Source: Burkholderiaceae bacterium (lineage in GTDB: Bacteria > Pseudomonadota > Gammaproteobacteria > Burkholderiales > Burkholderiaceae_A). From it: a DNA stretch of 34,654 nucleotides. Location of the stretch: contig SGYQ01000016.1 in assembly GCA_004214155.1 (NCBI GenBank), positions 1 through 34,654 of the forward strand. Direction: 5' to 3'. The notes under the pieces were generated by a model. The model did no database searches. It was not told the origin of the DNA and saw nothing but the letters and a program-made list of their open reading frames with translations. The translations under genes were made by a program, and so were the position numbers. The number at the start of each line of letters is the position of its first letter. The first letter of the stretch is position 1. Positions 8,318 to 20,207 of the stretch are shown here, piece after piece.

Positions 8318-8980
8318 GTGAGACTAAACCGAACAGTATCTATAGGCAAAGTTCATTATGTTGTACAGCGAGGGCATAATGGTTCTGATATATTTTTTGA
8401 TGACAGAGATCGAGAGACATACCTTACGGTAGTTTTTCAAGGAGGAGTAAGGTACAAAGCTGTGATACATGCATTTCAATTGTTACAACATGAGGCACAT
8501 TGGCTATTTACACCACATGAAGAAAACTCTATTGCGTTAACAGTCCAGTCAGTGGGAAGGGAATATGTCCGTTATTTCAACCAACGTTGGGGGAGGACTG
8601 GGACGCTCTGGGATGGACGCTATAAATGTTATTGGATGGACAAAAATCCTTTTTTAGAATTAAACGCACAAAAATATTTAGACCAGTTATCAAAAACGAG
8701 TGGTTTAACCAACAGTGAAATTGAATGGAGTTGGTCCACTTGTGCACATTACTGTGGAGTATTTTCGGGTACTAATCATATAATTAATAAGGAAAAGTTT
8801 AGAAACTTTATTTCACCGATTCCGTCGTATTGGGAAATAGGCAATACTCCGTTTGAAAGGCAGTTCAAATATAGAGAATTTTTAATTGAACCGCAGCCGC
8901 GAATGGTAGTTAAAGAAATTATTCGATGCATGGGCAGAGGATTACCATGGTTAAAAAGCGACGCGAAAACCCCCTGTTAA
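8318..8980 (+). CDS. Y1_Tnp/REP-associated tyrosine transposase-like protein, degenerate HUH motif
   Basis: The protein resembles the IS200-like RAYT family along its length: RLNRTVSIGKVHYVVQRG at the N-terminus, FFDDRDRETYL, then YVRYFNQRWGRTGTLWDGRY. Other members carry the metal-binding HUH motif as NHVHLL. Here the same position reads HEAHW (residues 58-62), so the first histidine of HUH is replaced by Glu59. A tyrosine at 120 (QKYLDQL) lies where the catalytic tyrosine is expected, but the usual ELNPVRAG block around it is eroded. I chose GTG 8318 because the N-terminus then aligns with relatives; a GTG at 8285 would run into dgt. The gene is uninterrupted and sits 5 bp after dgt, which fits domestication or slow decay. 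Its function is unknown. Confidence 0.78.
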   Translation: MRLNRTVSIGKVHYVVQRGHNGSDIFFDDRDRETYLTVVFQGGVRYKAVIHAFQLLQHEAHWLFTPHEENSIALTVQSVGREYVRYFNQRWGRTGTLWDGRYKCYWMDKNPFLELNAQKYLDQLSKTSGLTNSEIEWSWSTCAHYCGVFSGTNHIINKEKFRNFISPIPSYWEIGNTPFERQFKYREFLIEPQPRMVVKEIIRCMGRGLPWLKSDAKTPC

Positions 8981-9015
8981 TGTAGGCACATATAACTCAT
9001 TCGGGTTCTTGGGCT

Positions 9016-9030
9016 AATTGTTCTGACCCC
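9016..9030 (+). other. TTCTGACCCC motif downstream of the transposase-like gene
   Basis: The sequence AATTGTTCTGACCCC lies 36 bp after the stop of the Y1_Tnp-like gene. From memory, GGGGTCAGA-type motifs (the reverse complement) often lie beside Y1_Tnp/RAYT genes in proteobacteria, so this could be the scar of an element boundary. No second copy was noticed elsewhere in the window. The rest of the 89 bp gap before gltB holds a possible -10 (TATAGT, 9046-9051) with only a weak -35, and nothing else I can name. Confidence 0.3.
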
Positions 9031-9069
9031 TTTTCAAAAATAGTTTATAGTAAGATTCCAAAAAATTGA

Positions 9070-12000
9070 ATGTTTAGTATGATTATGAATTTTTCGAGAC
9101 CAAAAACTGTTGGATTATATGACCCTCAAAATGAGCACGATTCCTGTGGAGTTGGCTTTATAGCTAGCATTAAAGGCGAAAGAACACACCAAATTGTCCT
9201 TGATGGTTTAAAAATTCTTGAAAATCTAGAACATCGTGGAGCAGTTGGAGCAGATCCTCTGATGGGAGACGGTGCGGGCATTATGTTACAAATCCCAGAT
9301 AAGTTTTTTCGCGCGAAGCTTTCGATTGATGGGATTACTCTCCCCGCAGAGGGAGAGTATGGTATTGGTATGGTTTTTTTGCCTAAAGAGCAAGGTGCGC
9401 GATTGGCTTGTGAAAGGGCTATTGAACGAGCAATCACAGAGGAAGGACAGGTTTTATTAGGATGGAGAACCGTTCCAGTTAATGGCACTATTCCTATGTC
9501 GCCAAGAGTGAAAGAAAAAGAACCAGTTATAAGACAAGTTTTTATCGGCAGGGGTTCGGATATTTTCGTTCAGGATGCTTTCGAACGCAAACTCATGGTA
9601 ATTCGGAAAATCGCAAGTAATGACGTCAACAAGTTGGATTTAAAACATGGAAGAGAATTTTATTTTTGCTCCTTATCAAGCAGGGTAGTTCTGTATAAGG
9701 GCCTCCTCCTGTCTAATCAGGTGGGAGCATATTTTCATGATTTGACGGACAAAGATGTTAAGTCGGCACTGGCTTTAGTTCATCAGAGATTCTCAACGAA
9801 TACTTTTCCTGAATGGAGCCTTGCTCAGCCATTTCGATTAATAGCTCACAACGGAGAAATTAACACAGTTAAGGGGAACTTTAACTGGCTGAAGGCAAGA
9901 GAAGGGTCTATGGCTTCTCCCTACTTTGGTGATGATTTAAAAAAGCTATATCCAGTCTGCGATTATGGCCAGTCTGATACCGCTGTCTTTGATAATTGTT
10001 TAGAACTTCTCGTGGCATCGGGATACTCTCTTGCGCAGGCTGTGATGATGATGATTCCGGAGCCATGGGAACAGAATCATTCGATGCCAGAGTCTAGAAG
10101 GGCGTTTTATGAATATCATGCTCCTATGATGGAACCATGGGATGGTCCAGCCTCAATAGTATTCACTGACGGAAAACAAATAGGAGCCACTCTCGATAGG
10201 AATGGCTTAAGGCCTTCGCGTTACTGTATTACAGATGATGGATTAGTTATTATGGCTTCCGAAACAGGGGTTTTGCCGGTAAGTGAAAATAGGGTTGTTA
10301 GAAAATGGAGGTTACAGCCTGGAAAAATGTTTCTCATTGACCTTGAGGAAAAAAGACTAATCGATGACGATGAGATAAAAGAGAGCATCTCAAAACAGAA
10401 ACCCTATAGAAATTGGATAGAAAATTTGACCTTAAAATTAGGTGATATAAAGGCTTCTGACGAGAGCGTCCAAGAAAGGGATGTCGGTATTTCAACATCC
10501 GAAAAGCAACGGGTATTCGGTTACACAAGGGAGGACATTAAGTATTTGTTTGCTCCAATGTGTTCCACTGGCCAAGAAGGAATAGGGTCGATGGGTAACG
10601 ATACGCCGTTAGCAGTTTTATCAACTCGTAGTAAGCCAATATTCAATTATTTTAAACAACTATTTGCGCAAGTTACTAACCCACCGATCGACCCGATCAG
10701 GGAAGCAATTGTAATGTCGTTAGTTAATTTTATCGGACCAAGGCCAAATCTTCTCGATATCAATCAGACAAACCCTCCCTTGAGAATTGAGGTTTCACAG
10801 CCGATATTGAATTTCAAAGACATGAACAAAATTCAAAATATTATTGTTCACTCTAATGGCAAATTTAAATCCCATACTTTAAATATTTGTTATCCAGTCT
10901 CATGGGGAAGCGCAGGTGTCGAGGCAAAACTGTCGAGTTTGTGTGCTGATGCAGCTGATGCGGTAAAGGACGGTTACAACATTTTAATCATTAGTGATAA
11001 GGGAGTGTCGAGAGAAAATGTTGCTGTTCCCTCCTTATTGGCGCTATCGGCTATTCACCAGCATTTAGTTCAGGAAGGACTTCGTACTTCAACCGGATTG
11101 GTGGTTGAAACAGGCCTAGCAAGAGAAGTTCATCACTTCGCTGTTCTAGCAGGTTACGGAGCAGAGGCTATTCATCCTTACTTAGCTTTGGAAACCATTT
11201 CGCACAACTCAGATCTGGTTGCGTCCCAGATTGATGAAGATCGTGCTATAGAAAATTATATTAAGGCGGTTGGAAAGGGTTTAATGAAGATCATGTCAAA
11301 AATGGGCATTTCGACTTACATGTCCTACTGTGGCGCACAAATTTTTGAAGCAGTTGGACTATCAGAAGAGATTGTTCGGACATATTTTAGGGGCACGTCA
11401 AGTGCTGTAGGGGGAGTAGGAATCTTTGAACTGGCCGAAGAGATGATTAAGCTGCATCATGACACTTTTAAACATCGAGAAAGTCATGCTCGTTCAGCCC
11501 TATCCTCAGGTGGAGAGTATGAATGGCGGATAGGCGGGGAAAACCACATGTGGACCCCAGATGCAATAGCCAATCTTCAACATGCAGTCAGAGGAAATCA
11601 GTGGGAATCGTATAAACAATATGCTCAGATTATTAATGACCAGAGCGAGAGGAACATGACGTTAAGGGGTTTATTTTCTTTTAAAGTAGACCCTTCAAAG
11701 GCTATTGCAATCGATAAAGTTGAACCCGTCCAGGAAATTGTAAAAAGATTTTCTACCGGGGCTATGTCATTGGGGTCTATTTCAACTGAGGCTCATACAA
11801 CTCTTGCTGTCGCTATGAACCGGTTAGGAGGAAAGTCAAATACTGGTGAGGGTGGTGAAGATAGAGACCGTTATATGTTCGGTGGTGAATATGACAAGAA
11901 AGTTTCTCGTGATAATGAAACACTTTCGTTTAGACTCAAAAATGCGGACATTAAGTCGGACTTTCCTCTTAAGAAAAATGATAGCTTACGTTCTAAGATC

Positions 12001-13794
12001 AAACAGGTGGCTTCGGGTCGATTTGGGGTTACAACCGAATACCTCTCTTCTGCCGATCAAATACAGATCAAAATGGCCCAAGGTGCAAAGCCAGGGGAGG
12101 GCGGGCAATTACCCGGGGGGAAAGTTTCTGAATATATTGGGTCTTTACGATACTCTGTTCCCGGAGTAGGCTTAATTTCACCTCCTCCTCATCATGATAT
12201 TTATTCAATTGAAGATTTGGCCCAGCTTATCCATGATCTTAAAAACGTTTCTCCGGAAGCAGATATTTCCGTTAAACTCGTTTCGGAAATTGGAGTTGGA
12301 ACCGTTGCAGCTGGTGTTGCCAAAGCGAAGGCAGATCATGTCGTGATTGCTGGCCATGATGGAGGAACTGGTGCATCACCATTATCTTCCATCAAGCATG
12401 CTGGGTCTCCATGGGAGATCGGTTTGGCAGAGACTCAACAAACCCTTGTTCTTAATGGCTTAAGAAGTCGCATAAAGGTTCAAGTCGATGGTCAAATGAA
12501 AACTGGTCGTGATGTTGTTATTGCTGCATTACTCGGAGCTGACGAAATGGGGTTTGCAACTGCTCCTCTTGTTGCTGAGGGATGCATTATGATGAGAAAA
12601 TGTCATTTAAATACCTGTCCGGTTGGGATCGCAACGCAGGATCCTGAGCTCAGAAAAAGGTATGCAGGCACTCCAGATCACGTTGTAAATTACTTCTTCT
12701 TTGTAGCGGAAGAGGTAAGGCAAATCATGGCCCAACTTGGAGCGAAGACACTAGATGAATTGATAGGAAGAGCTGATCTATTACGAACCAATGACGCCAT
12801 TCTTACATGGAAGGCTAAAGGTCTCGATTTTTCAAAGCTCTTTTATGTCCCCGAGAACATAGGTCAAGAGAGCAGAAAACACACTACCGCACAGGATCAC
12901 GCGCTCTCAAAAGCTCTTGACAATGATCTAATTTTAGAAGTGTTATCGGCTATGGATGATAAGACCACAAATATTGAGATTAAAAAGCCAGTTAAGAATA
13001 TAAACCGCACGGTTGGGGCAATGCTTTCGGGCCACTTGGCTCGTAAGTTTGGGAAAAGTTTATCCGATATAGGTAAGACCCTGCATATCAAATGCGAAGG
13101 CACAGGCGGACAATCTTTCGGTGCTTTTCTCATTAATGGTGTTACATTGGACCTCACTGGAGAGGCTAATGACTATACAGGAAAGGGTTTATCTGGGGGA
13201 ACCATAATTGTCAAGCCATCCACGGAGTTTGTCGGACCTGCAAAAGACAATATCATAGTAGGAAACACAGTCTTATATGGAGCGACGTCTGGTAAGGCGT
13301 TTTTCTCCGGTGTCGCGGGTGAGAGATTTTGTGTAAGGCTTTCTGGGGCCGAGGCTGTTGTAGAAGGGGTTGGCGATCATGGCTGTGAGTATATGACCGG
13401 AGGTACGGTGGTTATTCTAGGAGAGACGGGCCGTAATTTTGCAGCTGGAATGTCTGGGGGGGTAGCATACGTTTATAACACCGATAAAAAGTTTGCTGCT
13501 AGATGTAACCAGTCGATGGTGGATCTCGTATCGATTGAATCAAAAAATATTCAGGGGAGTACTTTAAGGAAAGACCTATGGCATAAAGGTGAACCTGACG
13601 AAGTAATTTTGAAGAAATTAATAGAAGAACACTTTGAAAATACTGGAAGTCAGTTGGCAAAAAAAATACTAAAAAATTGGAGCTCAGAACTAAACCACTT
13701 TGTAAAAGTTTTTCCAAAAGAATACCAACGAGCGCTAGTTGAACTAAGTGAGTCTGGAGACCTCAAAAGAGGAGCTAGACTAGCCAAACATTGA
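9070..13794 (+). CDS. gltB: Glutamate synthase (NADPH) large (alpha) subunit
   Basis: GltB makes glutamate from glutamine and 2-oxoglutarate with electrons from GltD. The 1574-residue protein has the full domain set. An N-terminal class II glutaminase begins at Cys26 (HDSCGVGF), which becomes N-terminal after removal of a propeptide. A central domain follows, then the FMN synthase domain with [23 protein letters not shown] near residue 1000. The 3Fe-4S cysteines are Cys1172, Cys1178 and Cys1183 ([16 protein letters not shown]), and a C-terminal GXGXG beta-helix domain closes the protein. No clear Shine-Dalgarno lies before ATG 9070; in-frame ATGs at 9079 and 9085 are alternatives that keep Cys26. 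The gene is 16 bp upstream of gltD. Confidence 0.98.
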   Translation: MFSMIMNFSRPKTVGLYDPQNEHDSCGVGFIASIKGERTHQIVLDGLKILENLEHRGAVGADPLMGDGAGIMLQIPDKFFRAKLSIDGITLPAEGEYGIGMVFLPKEQGARLACERAIERAITEEGQVLLGWRTVPVNGTIPMSPRVKEKEPVIRQVFIGRGSDIFVQDAFERKLMVIRKIASNDVNKLDLKHGREFYFCSLSSRVVLYKGLLLSNQVGAYFHDLTDKDVKSALALVHQRFSTNTFPEWSLAQPFRLIAHNGEINTVKGNFNWLKAREGSMASPYFGDDLKKLYPVCDYGQSDTAVFDNCLELLVASGYSLAQAVMMMIPEPWEQNHSMPESRRAFYEYHAPMMEPWDGPASIVFTDGKQIGATLDRNGLRPSRYCITDDGLVIMASETGVLPVSENRVVRKWRLQPGKMFLIDLEEKRLIDDDEIKESISKQKPYRNWIENLTLKLGDIKASDESVQERDVGISTSEKQRVFGYTREDIKYLFAPMCSTGQEGIGSMGNDTPLAVLSTRSKPIFNYFKQLFAQVTNPPIDPIREAIVMSLVNFIGPRPNLLDINQTNPPLRIEVSQPILNFKDMNKIQNIIVHSNGKFKSHTLNICYPVSWGSAGVEAKLSSLCADAADAVKDGYNILIISDKGVSRENVAVPSLLALSAIHQHLVQEGLRTSTGLVVETGLAREVHHFAVLAGYGAEAIHPYLALETISHNSDLVASQIDEDRAIENYIKAVGKGLMKIMSKMGISTYMSYCGAQIFEAVGLSEEIVRTYFRGTSSAVGGVGIFELAEEMIKLHHDTFKHRESHARSALSSGGEYEWRIGGENHMWTPDAIANLQHAVRGNQWESYKQYAQIINDQSERNMTLRGLFSFKVDPSKAIAIDKVEPVQEIVKRFSTGAMSLGSISTEAHTTLAVAMNRLGGKSNTGEGGEDRDRYMFGGEYDKKVSRDNETLSFRLKNADIKSDFPLKKNDSLRSKIKQVASGRFGVTTEYLSSADQIQIKMAQGAKPGEGGQLPGGKVSEYIGSLRYSVPGVGLISPPPHHDIYSIEDLAQLIHDLKNVSPEADISVKLVSEIGVGTVAAGVAKAKADHVVIAGHDGGTGASPLSSIKHAGSPWEIGLAETQQTLVLNGLRSRIKVQVDGQMKTGRDVVIAALLGADEMGFATAPLVAEGCIMMRKCHLNTCPVGIATQDPELRKRYAGTPDHVVNYFFFVAEEVRQIMAQLGAKTLDELIGRADLLRTNDAILTWKAKGLDFSKLFYVPENIGQESRKHTTAQDHALSKALDNDLILEVLSAMDDKTTNIEIKKPVKNINRTVGAMLSGHLARKFGKSLSDIGKTLHIKCEGTGGQSFGAFLINGVTLDLTGEANDYTGKGLSGGTIIVKPSTEFVGPAKDNIIVGNTVLYGATSGKAFFSGVAGERFCVRLSGAEAVVEGVGDHGCEYMTGGTVVILGETGRNFAAGMSGGVAYVYNTDKKFAARCNQSMVDLVSIESKNIQGSTLRKDLWHKGEPDEVILKKLIEEHFENTGSQLAKKILKNWSSELNHFVKVFPKEYQRALVELSESGDLKRGARLAKH

Positions 13795-13810
13795 GAAGAG
13801 GAGTTTAGGT

Positions 13811-15259
13811 ATGGCAAATCCTGTCGGATTTCTAGAATTAGAGAGAGTGGAGCAAAAGTCCGAAAATCCGGAAGAGCGAGTCAGCCACTATAACGAATTC
13901 GTTAAAACTCTATCAGAGAAAGAGGCTGGTCTTCAGGCGAGCCGATGTATGGATTGTGGGACTCCTTTTTGTAATAATGGGTGTCCAGTTAACAACGTCA
14001 TTCCAGACTTCAATAGTTTAGTTATTGATTCAGATTGGCAAACGGCTTTGGATGTTTTACATAGCACTAATAATTTTCCTGAGTTCACAGGAAGAATCTG
14101 TCCAGCTCCTTGTGAAGCAGCTTGTACGTTAAATTTCAATAGTGAAGCAGTAGGAATAAAATCTATCGAGCATGCCATTATTGACCGAGGGTGGAGTGAA
14201 GGTTGGGTTAAACCTATAATTCCTAAGTCACGGACAGGGAAGAGGATTGCAATTGTTGGCTCAGGCCCAGCAGGCCTAGCGGCGGGTCAACAACTAGCTC
14301 GACTTGGCCATTCTGTAGTAATTTTCGAAAAGAGTAATCGAATCGGAGGTCTTTTGAGATATGGGATCCCAGATTTCAAAATGGAGAAGTACAATATCGA
14401 TCGTAGAATAGATCAGATGGAAAAGGAAGGTGTTGTTTTTGAAAAAAGTGTGTTGGTGGGAAAGACTAGCGAAAAAGATGCAAAGAACTTCTCGGGTAAA
14501 GTTTTGAGCCCCGAAGCACTAGAGAATGATTTTGATGCAGTTTTAATAGCAGGTGGCGCCGAACAACCAAGGGACCTGCCTGTTCCAGGTAGACAATTAT
14601 CTGGAGTCCACTTTGCTATGGACTTTCTTCCTTTGCAAAATATGATTTGTGCCGGTGACAAATTGGAACACTCTCTATCTGCAAAAGATAAACACGTAGT
14701 TGTCATCGGAGGAGGGGATACTGGTTCTGATTGTGTTGGGACTTCTAACCGACAGGGAGCAAAATCTGTAACGCAGTTTGAGTTAATGCCGCAGCCGCCC
14801 ATGGAAGAGAATAAAGGTTTAACTTGGCCATATTGGCCGCAAAAATTGCGGACCTCATCTAGTCATCAAGAGGGATGCGAAAGGCAGTTCGCTTTGGCTA
14901 CTAAAGAGTTTGTGGGTGAAAATGGAAAAGTCACGGCAGTTAAAACCTGTAGCTTGATCTGGGAAAATGGCCAGTATTCTGAAGTTGATGGCTCGGAGAA
15001 GATTTATCCAGCAGATTTAGTACTGTTGTCAATGGGATTCGTGTCGCCAACTCAAAGCCTTATTGCAGATTTTCAAGTGGAAAAGGATAGTCGAGGAAAC
15101 GTTAAGGCTAGTGACAATGGTTTTGATTCTTACAAAACAAACAAAAAAAATGTGTTCGCAGCCGGGGATGTTCGAAGAGGCCAATCTTTGGTTGTTTGGG
15201 CAATTAGGGAGGGAAGAAAAGCCGCTGAGGCAATAAATAAATTCCTCTCAACTCCCTGA
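13811..15259 (+). CDS. gltD: Glutamate synthase (NADPH) small (beta) subunit
   Basis: GltD oxidises NADPH and passes electrons through FAD and 4Fe-4S clusters to GltB. The 482-residue protein has the N-terminal cysteine sets Cys46, Cys49, Cys54, Cys58 ([14 protein letters not shown]) and Cys97, Cys101, Cys105 (CPAPCEAAC). The FAD dinucleotide fold is [13 protein letters not shown] (148-160), the second nucleotide fold is [13 protein letters not shown] near residue 300, and the C-terminal FAD motif is [18 protein letters not shown] strong Shine-Dalgarno (AGAGGAG) precedes the ATG. It follows gltB by 16 bp and faces uvrA tail-to-tail with a 20 bp gap that contains no evident terminator hairpin. 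Confidence 0.98.
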   Translation: MANPVGFLELERVEQKSENPEERVSHYNEFVKTLSEKEAGLQASRCMDCGTPFCNNGCPVNNVIPDFNSLVIDSDWQTALDVLHSTNNFPEFTGRICPAPCEAACTLNFNSEAVGIKSIEHAIIDRGWSEGWVKPIIPKSRTGKRIAIVGSGPAGLAAGQQLARLGHSVVIFEKSNRIGGLLRYGIPDFKMEKYNIDRRIDQMEKEGVVFEKSVLVGKTSEKDAKNFSGKVLSPEALENDFDAVLIAGGAEQPRDLPVPGRQLSGVHFAMDFLPLQNMICAGDKLEHSLSAKDKHVVVIGGGDTGSDCVGTSNRQGAKSVTQFELMPQPPMEENKGLTWPYWPQKLRTSSSHQEGCERQFALATKEFVGENGKVTAVKTCSLIWENGQYSEVDGSEKIYPADLVLLSMGFVSPTQSLIADFQVEKDSRGNVKASDNGFDSYKTNKKNVFAAGDVRRGQSLVVWAIREGRKAAEAINKFLSTP

Positions 15260-15279
15260 TTTCTACCCTATCTACTATA

Positions 15280-18081
15280 TCAGTTCAAGTAAGGGCGCAA
15301 GTACTGACCTGTTGCATTTGTTTTCATTTTAGCAACTGATAATGGATGTCCCTCGCCAATTATTTTGCCACCTTCGGGTCCACCTTCGGGTCCCATGTCT
15401 ATAATCCAGTTACAGGAGGAGATAAAATCTATGTTGTGTTCTATTGCAATTACAGAGTGACCTCGTTCCACTAATCTCTCCAGCACATCAAGTAATAAGG
15501 ATATTTCGGAATGGTGTAGCCCGGTAGTCGGCTCATCTAAAAGATATAAAGTCTGTTTATCATTGGCGCGTGATAGTTCTCGTGCGAGCTTAATGCGTTG
15601 GGCTTCTCCCCCCGAAAATGTCAGGGAACTTTGACCGAGTTTTATGTAACCTAGTCCAACACTTTTAAGCATGTTCAAAATATTCGAAATTTTATTACTG
15701 AAAGAGAAAAACTCTGCAGCAATATCAACTGTCATATCCAAAACATCCGATATATTGTTCCCTCTCCAGTGAATTAGTCTTGTTTCCTGATTGAATCGAG
15801 TTCCGGCACATTCTTCACATATGGAATAAACGTCTGGTAGGAAATACATGTCGATACGAAGCGCACCCTCTCCTTTGCACTTCTGACACCTGCCGCTTTC
15901 ATTATTAAACGAGAATCGCCCAGAGTCATAACCTTTTTCTTTCGCTAATTGTGTGGAAGCGAACAAATCCCTAATGAGTGAGTATATCCCTGTATATGTC
16001 GCAGGATTACTTTTCGGTGATTTGCCAATAGCCTTCTGATCAATCGTAATCAATTTTTCTATGCTTTTGTTCGGATATTTAATTTGCTTTTTATTAGAAT
16101 CCAAAGATATTATCTGGTTATGCATAAAGTCGTTTTTTAAACAATAATTTATCAAAGTAGATTTACCGGAACCTGAGACCCCTGTAATACAAGTTAACGT
16201 GTTTATAGGAAAGTCGACGCAAAGATTCTTTAAATTATTCTCGTTTGCTCCTTCAATTCTTAACCAACCTTTAATTTTTTTAATTTTTTTATTCTTTTTT
16301 TTCACATTTAGACAATTTAGAAAAGATGCTGTTTCCGAGTGACAGATTCTCGAGATATCCTTTACGTTACCGGAGAAGAGCACTTTTCCTCCATTGCTGC
16401 CGGCTCCAGGTCCTAGGTCAACAATTTGATCTGCAGCTAACATCATATCCCTATCATGTTCAACCACAATAACGCTGTTACCCAGTTGTTTTAGTTTTAT
16501 TAGTGCATTTATTAGTTTTTTGTTATCTCTGGCGTGAAGCCCTTTGGATGGTTCGTCCAAAACGTAGGTTATCCCAGATAGTTTTGCCCCGATTTGTGAC
16601 GCCAACCTTATACGCTGCACTTCTCCTCCAGATAACGACCCGGAGGATCTCTTTAATGTTAAGTACTGCAACCCTAGCTCAATGAGCAGCTCAATCCTAT
16701 TTTTTATTTCATATATAATTTGGTCCTCATTATTCTCTTGTGAACAAATATTCCCATCCAATAGAATTTTAAATAAGTCTTTAAGAGAAAGATTTAGAAT
16801 ATCTTCCATAGTGACAACTTTGTCGCCAATTTCAATAGTCACAGAGCGAGCTAATTTATTCAACCGACAACCATTGCAACTTGGGCAAATCAAATCACTT
16901 TTATATTCACTCAAACTATCCCTTAGCGTCTTATCATGTGATTTTTCCCAAAGGTTGGCAAGATGACGTACTATGCCAGGAAAAGAACTCATGGCGTTAT
17001 TTTCGCCATAGAGAATAATTTCTTTTATTGGTCCTGGTAAGCTTTCAAACTTTTCCGTAGTTGAAAAGTTATACCTCTTTGCTAACCCTTCCATGATTGC
17101 ATAGTTGAACTTATTTCTTTTATCCCACCCTGGAATTGCCCCTCCCTCAATTGATGCCTCAGGAAATTTGATAATTTTTTTGAGGTCAAAGTCATACACA
17201 GTTCCGATACCACCGCAGGAATTACAGGCTCCTTGAGGTTTATTAAACGAGAAATGACTAGTGTTAATTTCCTCTGCTTTAAATTCGCATTTAGTACAAA
17301 TAGGGCTTTTGGCAAATATATAGCCTTCTCCTTGTTTCTCTAAATTACCTACCTTCGCTATTTCACTCTCTACAGTCATAGCTAGTTCTAAAGATTCTTG
17401 TATTCTAGTAGAGTTGTCAGAACATACTCTTACTCGGTCTACAACCAGATCTATTCCGGAAACTTTTGAGACCGGTTGTTCGAGGGCTAAGTCCAAATCA
17501 TGTATTCTTAGGTCAGCGTCCGTTCTATGGATTCGGACCTTTGCATATCCTAGCGATTTCAATTCGTCAAATTTTTGTTGGATAGTTTTCTGTTCGAAAT
17601 TCTTTAATTTAATTTTCGAGAAAATTCCAACCAGCTGACCAGCAAATTCACGGTGAATGAAGTGACAAATTTCCGAAATAGATTTTAGAGAAAGAGGTGT
17701 GCCATGAACTGGGCAGTGTGAAGTTCCCCGGGTTGCAAATAACACCCGAAGGTAATCGAAGATGTCCGTCAATGTTCCGACAGTTGATCTTGGGTTTTGA
17801 ATAAGATTTTTTTGCTCTAGCGCAATAGACGGAGATAATCCTTCTATGAGGTCTACATCAGGCCTAGGAGGCAAAGAAATAAATTTTCTAGCAGTTATAG
17901 CAAGGGATTCTACATATCTTCTTTGGCTCTCAGCATAAATTGTATCGAAAGCTAGTGAAGATTTACCAGAGCCAGATACACCGGTTATCACCACCAATGC
18001 ATTGCGTTTAATATCGACGTCAATTTTCTTTAAATTATGGGTTCTTGCGCCGCGAACATGAATAAAGGGATTTTCTTTCAT
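15280..18081 (-). CDS. uvrA: Excinuclease ABC subunit A
   Basis: UvrA is the damage-sensing ATPase of nucleotide excision repair and loads UvrB onto lesions. The 933-residue protein has two ABC modules. The first Walker A is at 34-42 (GVSGSGKSS), with signature [14 protein letters not shown]. The second Walker A is GVSGSGKST, with signature [15 protein letters not shown]. Two Cys4 zinc sites are visible: CTKC with CNSC, and CQKC with CEEC. A lysine-rich linker ([15 protein letters not shown]) precedes the second module. The 42 bp gap to the divergent MFS gene contains no CTG-N10-CAG LexA-type box that I can see, so SOS control is not evident. The start has AAGG just upstream. Confidence 0.98.
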   Translation of the reverse strand: MKENPFIHVRGARTHNLKKIDVDIKRNALVVITGVSGSGKSSLAFDTIYAESQRRYVESLAITARKFISLPPRPDVDLIEGLSPSIALEQKNLIQNPRSTVGTLTDIFDYLRVLFATRGTSHCPVHGTPLSLKSISEICHFIHREFAGQLVGIFSKIKLKNFEQKTIQQKFDELKSLGYAKVRIHRTDADLRIHDLDLALEQPVSKVSGIDLVVDRVRVCSDNSTRIQESLELAMTVESEIAKVGNLEKQGEGYIFAKSPICTKCEFKAEEINTSHFSFNKPQGACNSCGGIGTVYDFDLKKIIKFPEASIEGGAIPGWDKRNKFNYAIMEGLAKRYNFSTTEKFESLPGPIKEIILYGENNAMSSFPGIVRHLANLWEKSHDKTLRDSLSEYKSDLICPSCNGCRLNKLARSVTIEIGDKVVTMEDILNLSLKDLFKILLDGNICSQENNEDQIIYEIKNRIELLIELGLQYLTLKRSSGSLSGGEVQRIRLASQIGAKLSGITYVLDEPSKGLHARDNKKLINALIKLKQLGNSVIVVEHDRDMMLAADQIVDLGPGAGSNGGKVLFSGNVKDISRICHSETASFLNCLNVKKKNKKIKKIKGWLRIEGANENNLKNLCVDFPINTLTCITGVSGSGKSTLINYCLKNDFMHNQIISLDSNKKQIKYPNKSIEKLITIDQKAIGKSPKSNPATYTGIYSLIRDLFASTQLAKEKGYDSGRFSFNNESGRCQKCKGEGALRIDMYFLPDVYSICEECAGTRFNQETRLIHWRGNNISDVLDMTVDIAAEFFSFSNKISNILNMLKSVGLGYIKLGQSSLTFSGGEAQRIKLARELSRANDKQTLYLLDEPTTGLHHSEISLLLDVLERLVERGHSVIAIEHNIDFISSCNWIIDMGPEGGPEGGKIIGEGHPLSVAKMKTNATGQYLRPYLN

Positions 18082-18123
18082 AACCTTATTTTAAATTTAA
18101 ATTATGCATTAATATAACCAGAC

Positions 18124-19293
18124 ATGAGAGAAACAGAAACATTTTTGCAGTCCGAACAAAAAGCTATCTTTGCTTTATGCTTTGTTTACGGTCTGAGAAT
18201 GTTGGGTCTGTTTTTTATAATGCCAGTAATAGTTTATGACTTGCAGGAAAATGATCCCTCAAATGTGGGTTTAAAAGCTGGTTTTGTTATTGGTGCCTAC
18301 GGAATAACCCAAGCTATTCTTCAGATTCCTTTCGGAATACTATCTGATTTTTTTGGTCGCAAGAGGGTTATCGTCGCAGGCTTGCTTTTATTTTCATTGG
18401 GAAGCTTTTTGGCCGCAGTATCTACAAATACAACGGAGTTAATTGTCGCACGACTTGTACAGGGTATGGGGGCAATTTCATCGGTCGTTACTGCTTTTTT
18501 AGCTGATCTTACGCGACCAAAGGTCCGGACTAAAGCAATGGCTTTTGTAGGACTTTCTATAGGTATAGCTTTTATATTAGCTCTCGTAATTTCTCCCATA
18601 ACATATTCTTTTGTGGGATTAAACGGATTGTTTTTTATTGTTGGCCTATTGGGTATATTTGCAGTGTTAGTAGTCCTTGGGATCAAAGAAACAAAAAGTT
18701 TCATACGGACAAAAATTATGGAAAGCTATAACCTTAGCAATTTTTCGTTTCAGCTAATTATTTTATTTTGTAGCATTTTTATTTTGATGACTATCCAGGC
18801 TGCTTTGTTTATTGTGATTCCCTTGTATTTTCTTGATTTTGGTTATCAAATTCAAGATCATTGGAAAATTTATCTTCCCGTTCTTTGTTTCGCTTTTTTA
18901 GGGATTATTTGGCCTGTAAAGAAAATTACTAGGGATGGCAGGCAAAGGTTCTTTTTTATCTTTTCAATTTTTCTTCTAATTCTATCCATTTGGTCATTCG
19001 GTCAATTTTCAGAAAATAAGGGGATTTTCCTATTATTCTTGGTTCTTTATTTTCTGGGTTTTAATTTGCTTGAGGCGATATTGCCCTCATGGGTATCTAT
19101 ATTATCAGAGCTTGAAAGTAGAGGATTTTCTCTAGCTATTTACAATACCTTTCAAGCAATGGGTATTTTTTTTGGCGGCACTATCGGAGGTTTGCTTTTC
19201 GAAAAATACGGGTTTGATGGTATCATTTACTTGTGTTTGATGTTATCGTTTTTTTGGATAATTATCTCGCTTAGATTAAAAAAAGACAGTTAA
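18124..19293 (+). CDS. MFS transporter (DHA1-like), substrate unknown
   Basis: This 389-residue membrane protein has about 12 hydrophobic segments and the major facilitator motif A between helices 2 and 3 ([13 protein letters not shown]). It also has a motif-B-like stretch around [11 protein letters not shown]. The N-terminal [18 protein letters not shown] resembles YajR-type drug/H+ antiporters, but the C-terminal cytoplasmic domain of YajR is absent because the protein ends soon after the last helix. The substrate cannot be deduced. It is divergent from uvrA and 23 bp upstream of ssb. From memory, an MFS gene between uvrA and ssb is common in betaproteobacteria. Confidence 0.88.
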   Translation: MRETETFLQSEQKAIFALCFVYGLRMLGLFFIMPVIVYDLQENDPSNVGLKAGFVIGAYGITQAILQIPFGILSDFFGRKRVIVAGLLLFSLGSFLAAVSTNTTELIVARLVQGMGAISSVVTAFLADLTRPKVRTKAMAFVGLSIGIAFILALVISPITYSFVGLNGLFFIVGLLGIFAVLVVLGIKETKSFIRTKIMESYNLSNFSFQLIILFCSIFILMTIQAALFIVIPLYFLDFGYQIQDHWKIYLPVLCFAFLGIIWPVKKITRDGRQRFFFIFSIFLLILSIWSFGQFSENKGIFLLFLVLYFLGFNLLEAILPSWVSILSELESRGFSLAIYNTFQAMGIFFGGTIGGLLFEKYGFDGIIYLCLMLSFFWIIISLRLKKDS

Positions 19294-19316
19294 ATTGGAA
19301 AATAGAAGGCGGCGTA

Positions 19317-19787
19317 ATGGCTTCAGTAAATAGAGTAATAGTTTTGGGTAATTTGGGCAGGGACCCTGAGATACGGTATACCTCCGATGAACGCGCTATT
19401 GCGAATCTTTCCCTTGCAACTAGTTCAAGATATAAAGATAAAGGTTCTGGTGAGCTAAAAGAACAAACAGAGTGGCATAAAATAGTGCTCTACAATAGAC
19501 TGGCAGAAGTTGCTAGAGAGTATTTAAAAAAAGGGCAATCGGTTTATGTTGAAGGAAGATTACAGACCAGGAAGTGGCAGGATCAAAATGGCCAGGATCG
19601 TTATACTACCGAAATAGTTGGAGACAATATGCAAATGCTTGGGTCTAGAGCAGGGGCAAATAGTGAAGCTTCAAGTAGCATCACGAGAGATGAGTCAGGG
19701 TCTTCTAGTAAAGCAAATACGTCAAAGTCTGGCGACGGCCCAATAGCAAAGGGTTTTGAAGATTTGGATGACGACATACCTTTTTAG
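19317..19787 (+). CDS. ssb: Single-stranded DNA-binding protein
   Basis: SSB coats single-stranded DNA and recruits replication and repair proteins through its C-terminal tip. The 156-residue protein has an N-terminal OB fold beginning [20 protein letters not shown]. Aromatic DNA-contacting regions follow ([33 protein letters not shown]), then a Ser/Gly-rich flexible linker from about residue 115. The acidic tip DLDDDIPF at the end is intact. A good Shine-Dalgarno (AAGGCGG) precedes the ATG. No LexA-type box is apparent in the 23 bp gap after the MFS gene. Confidence 0.97.
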   Translation: MASVNRVIVLGNLGRDPEIRYTSDERAIANLSLATSSRYKDKGSGELKEQTEWHKIVLYNRLAEVAREYLKKGQSVYVEGRLQTRKWQDQNGQDRYTTEIVGDNMQMLGSRAGANSEASSSITRDESGSSSKANTSKSGDGPIAKGFEDLDDDIPF

Positions 19788-19816
19788 AATTTTAAATAAA
19801 TCAATAAGAGACACTT

Positions 19817-20200
19817 ATGCCCATTTATTCTTACAAGTGTAATGCTTGCGGGCATCAATCTGATGTCCTACAAAAGATGTCTGATGCGCCTTTAACTAAA
19901 TGCCCGGCTTGTGGAAAAGATTCATATTCTAAACAGCTTACAGCTGCGGGATTTGTGTTAAAAGGAGGGGGTTGGTACGTAACCGACTTTAAAGATCAAA
20001 AAGGAAAAGGTCAGGATAAGAAACAAAATGTGCAAGGTGAGAAAAAAAGTGGTGATGATAGTAGTGGCAAAGGGAAGAACCATGGCGAAGATTCTGCTAA
20101 CACCAAGGGCAACGGGGATAAGAAATCTGTTGTAGCAGAGAAAAAAAATCCCATGAAAGAAAATAAGGTAAAGGCTACGCATGGAAGTGAAAAAAGATAG
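19817..20200 (+). CDS. FmdB family zinc ribbon protein with a lysine/glycine-rich tail
   Basis: The first ~50 residues are a putative regulatory-type zinc ribbon: [20 protein letters not shown] with Cys8 and Cys11, and a second CPAC pair (29 and 32). The usual GGGWYVTDF block follows at about 51-59. The remainder to residue 127 is low complexity, rich in Lys, Gly, Asp, Ser and Asn, and is probably disordered. The molecular role of FmdB proteins is not settled. The gene is 29 bp after ssb and 7 bp before the chosen aspS start. In relatives I remember a DUF502 membrane protein gene between fmdB and aspS; it is absent here. Confidence 0.85.
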   Translation: MPIYSYKCNACGHQSDVLQKMSDAPLTKCPACGKDSYSKQLTAAGFVLKGGGWYVTDFKDQKGKGQDKKQNVQGEKKSGDDSSGKGKNHGEDSANTKGNGDKKSVVAEKKNPMKENKVKATHGSEKR

Positions 20201-20207
20201 CAACTCC

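Noticed and set aside
11846-12169. 107-codon plus-strand frame inside gltB
   Set aside because: It is fully inside the FMN domain of gltB in another frame, with no Shine-Dalgarno and no recognisable domain.
15260-15279. Bidirectional terminator between gltD and uvrA
   Set aside because: The 20 bp gap shows no GC-rich inverted repeat followed by a T run.
18082-18123. LexA (SOS) box before uvrA
   Set aside because: I looked for CTG-N10-CAG in the divergent spacer and found none; only AT-rich sequence is present.
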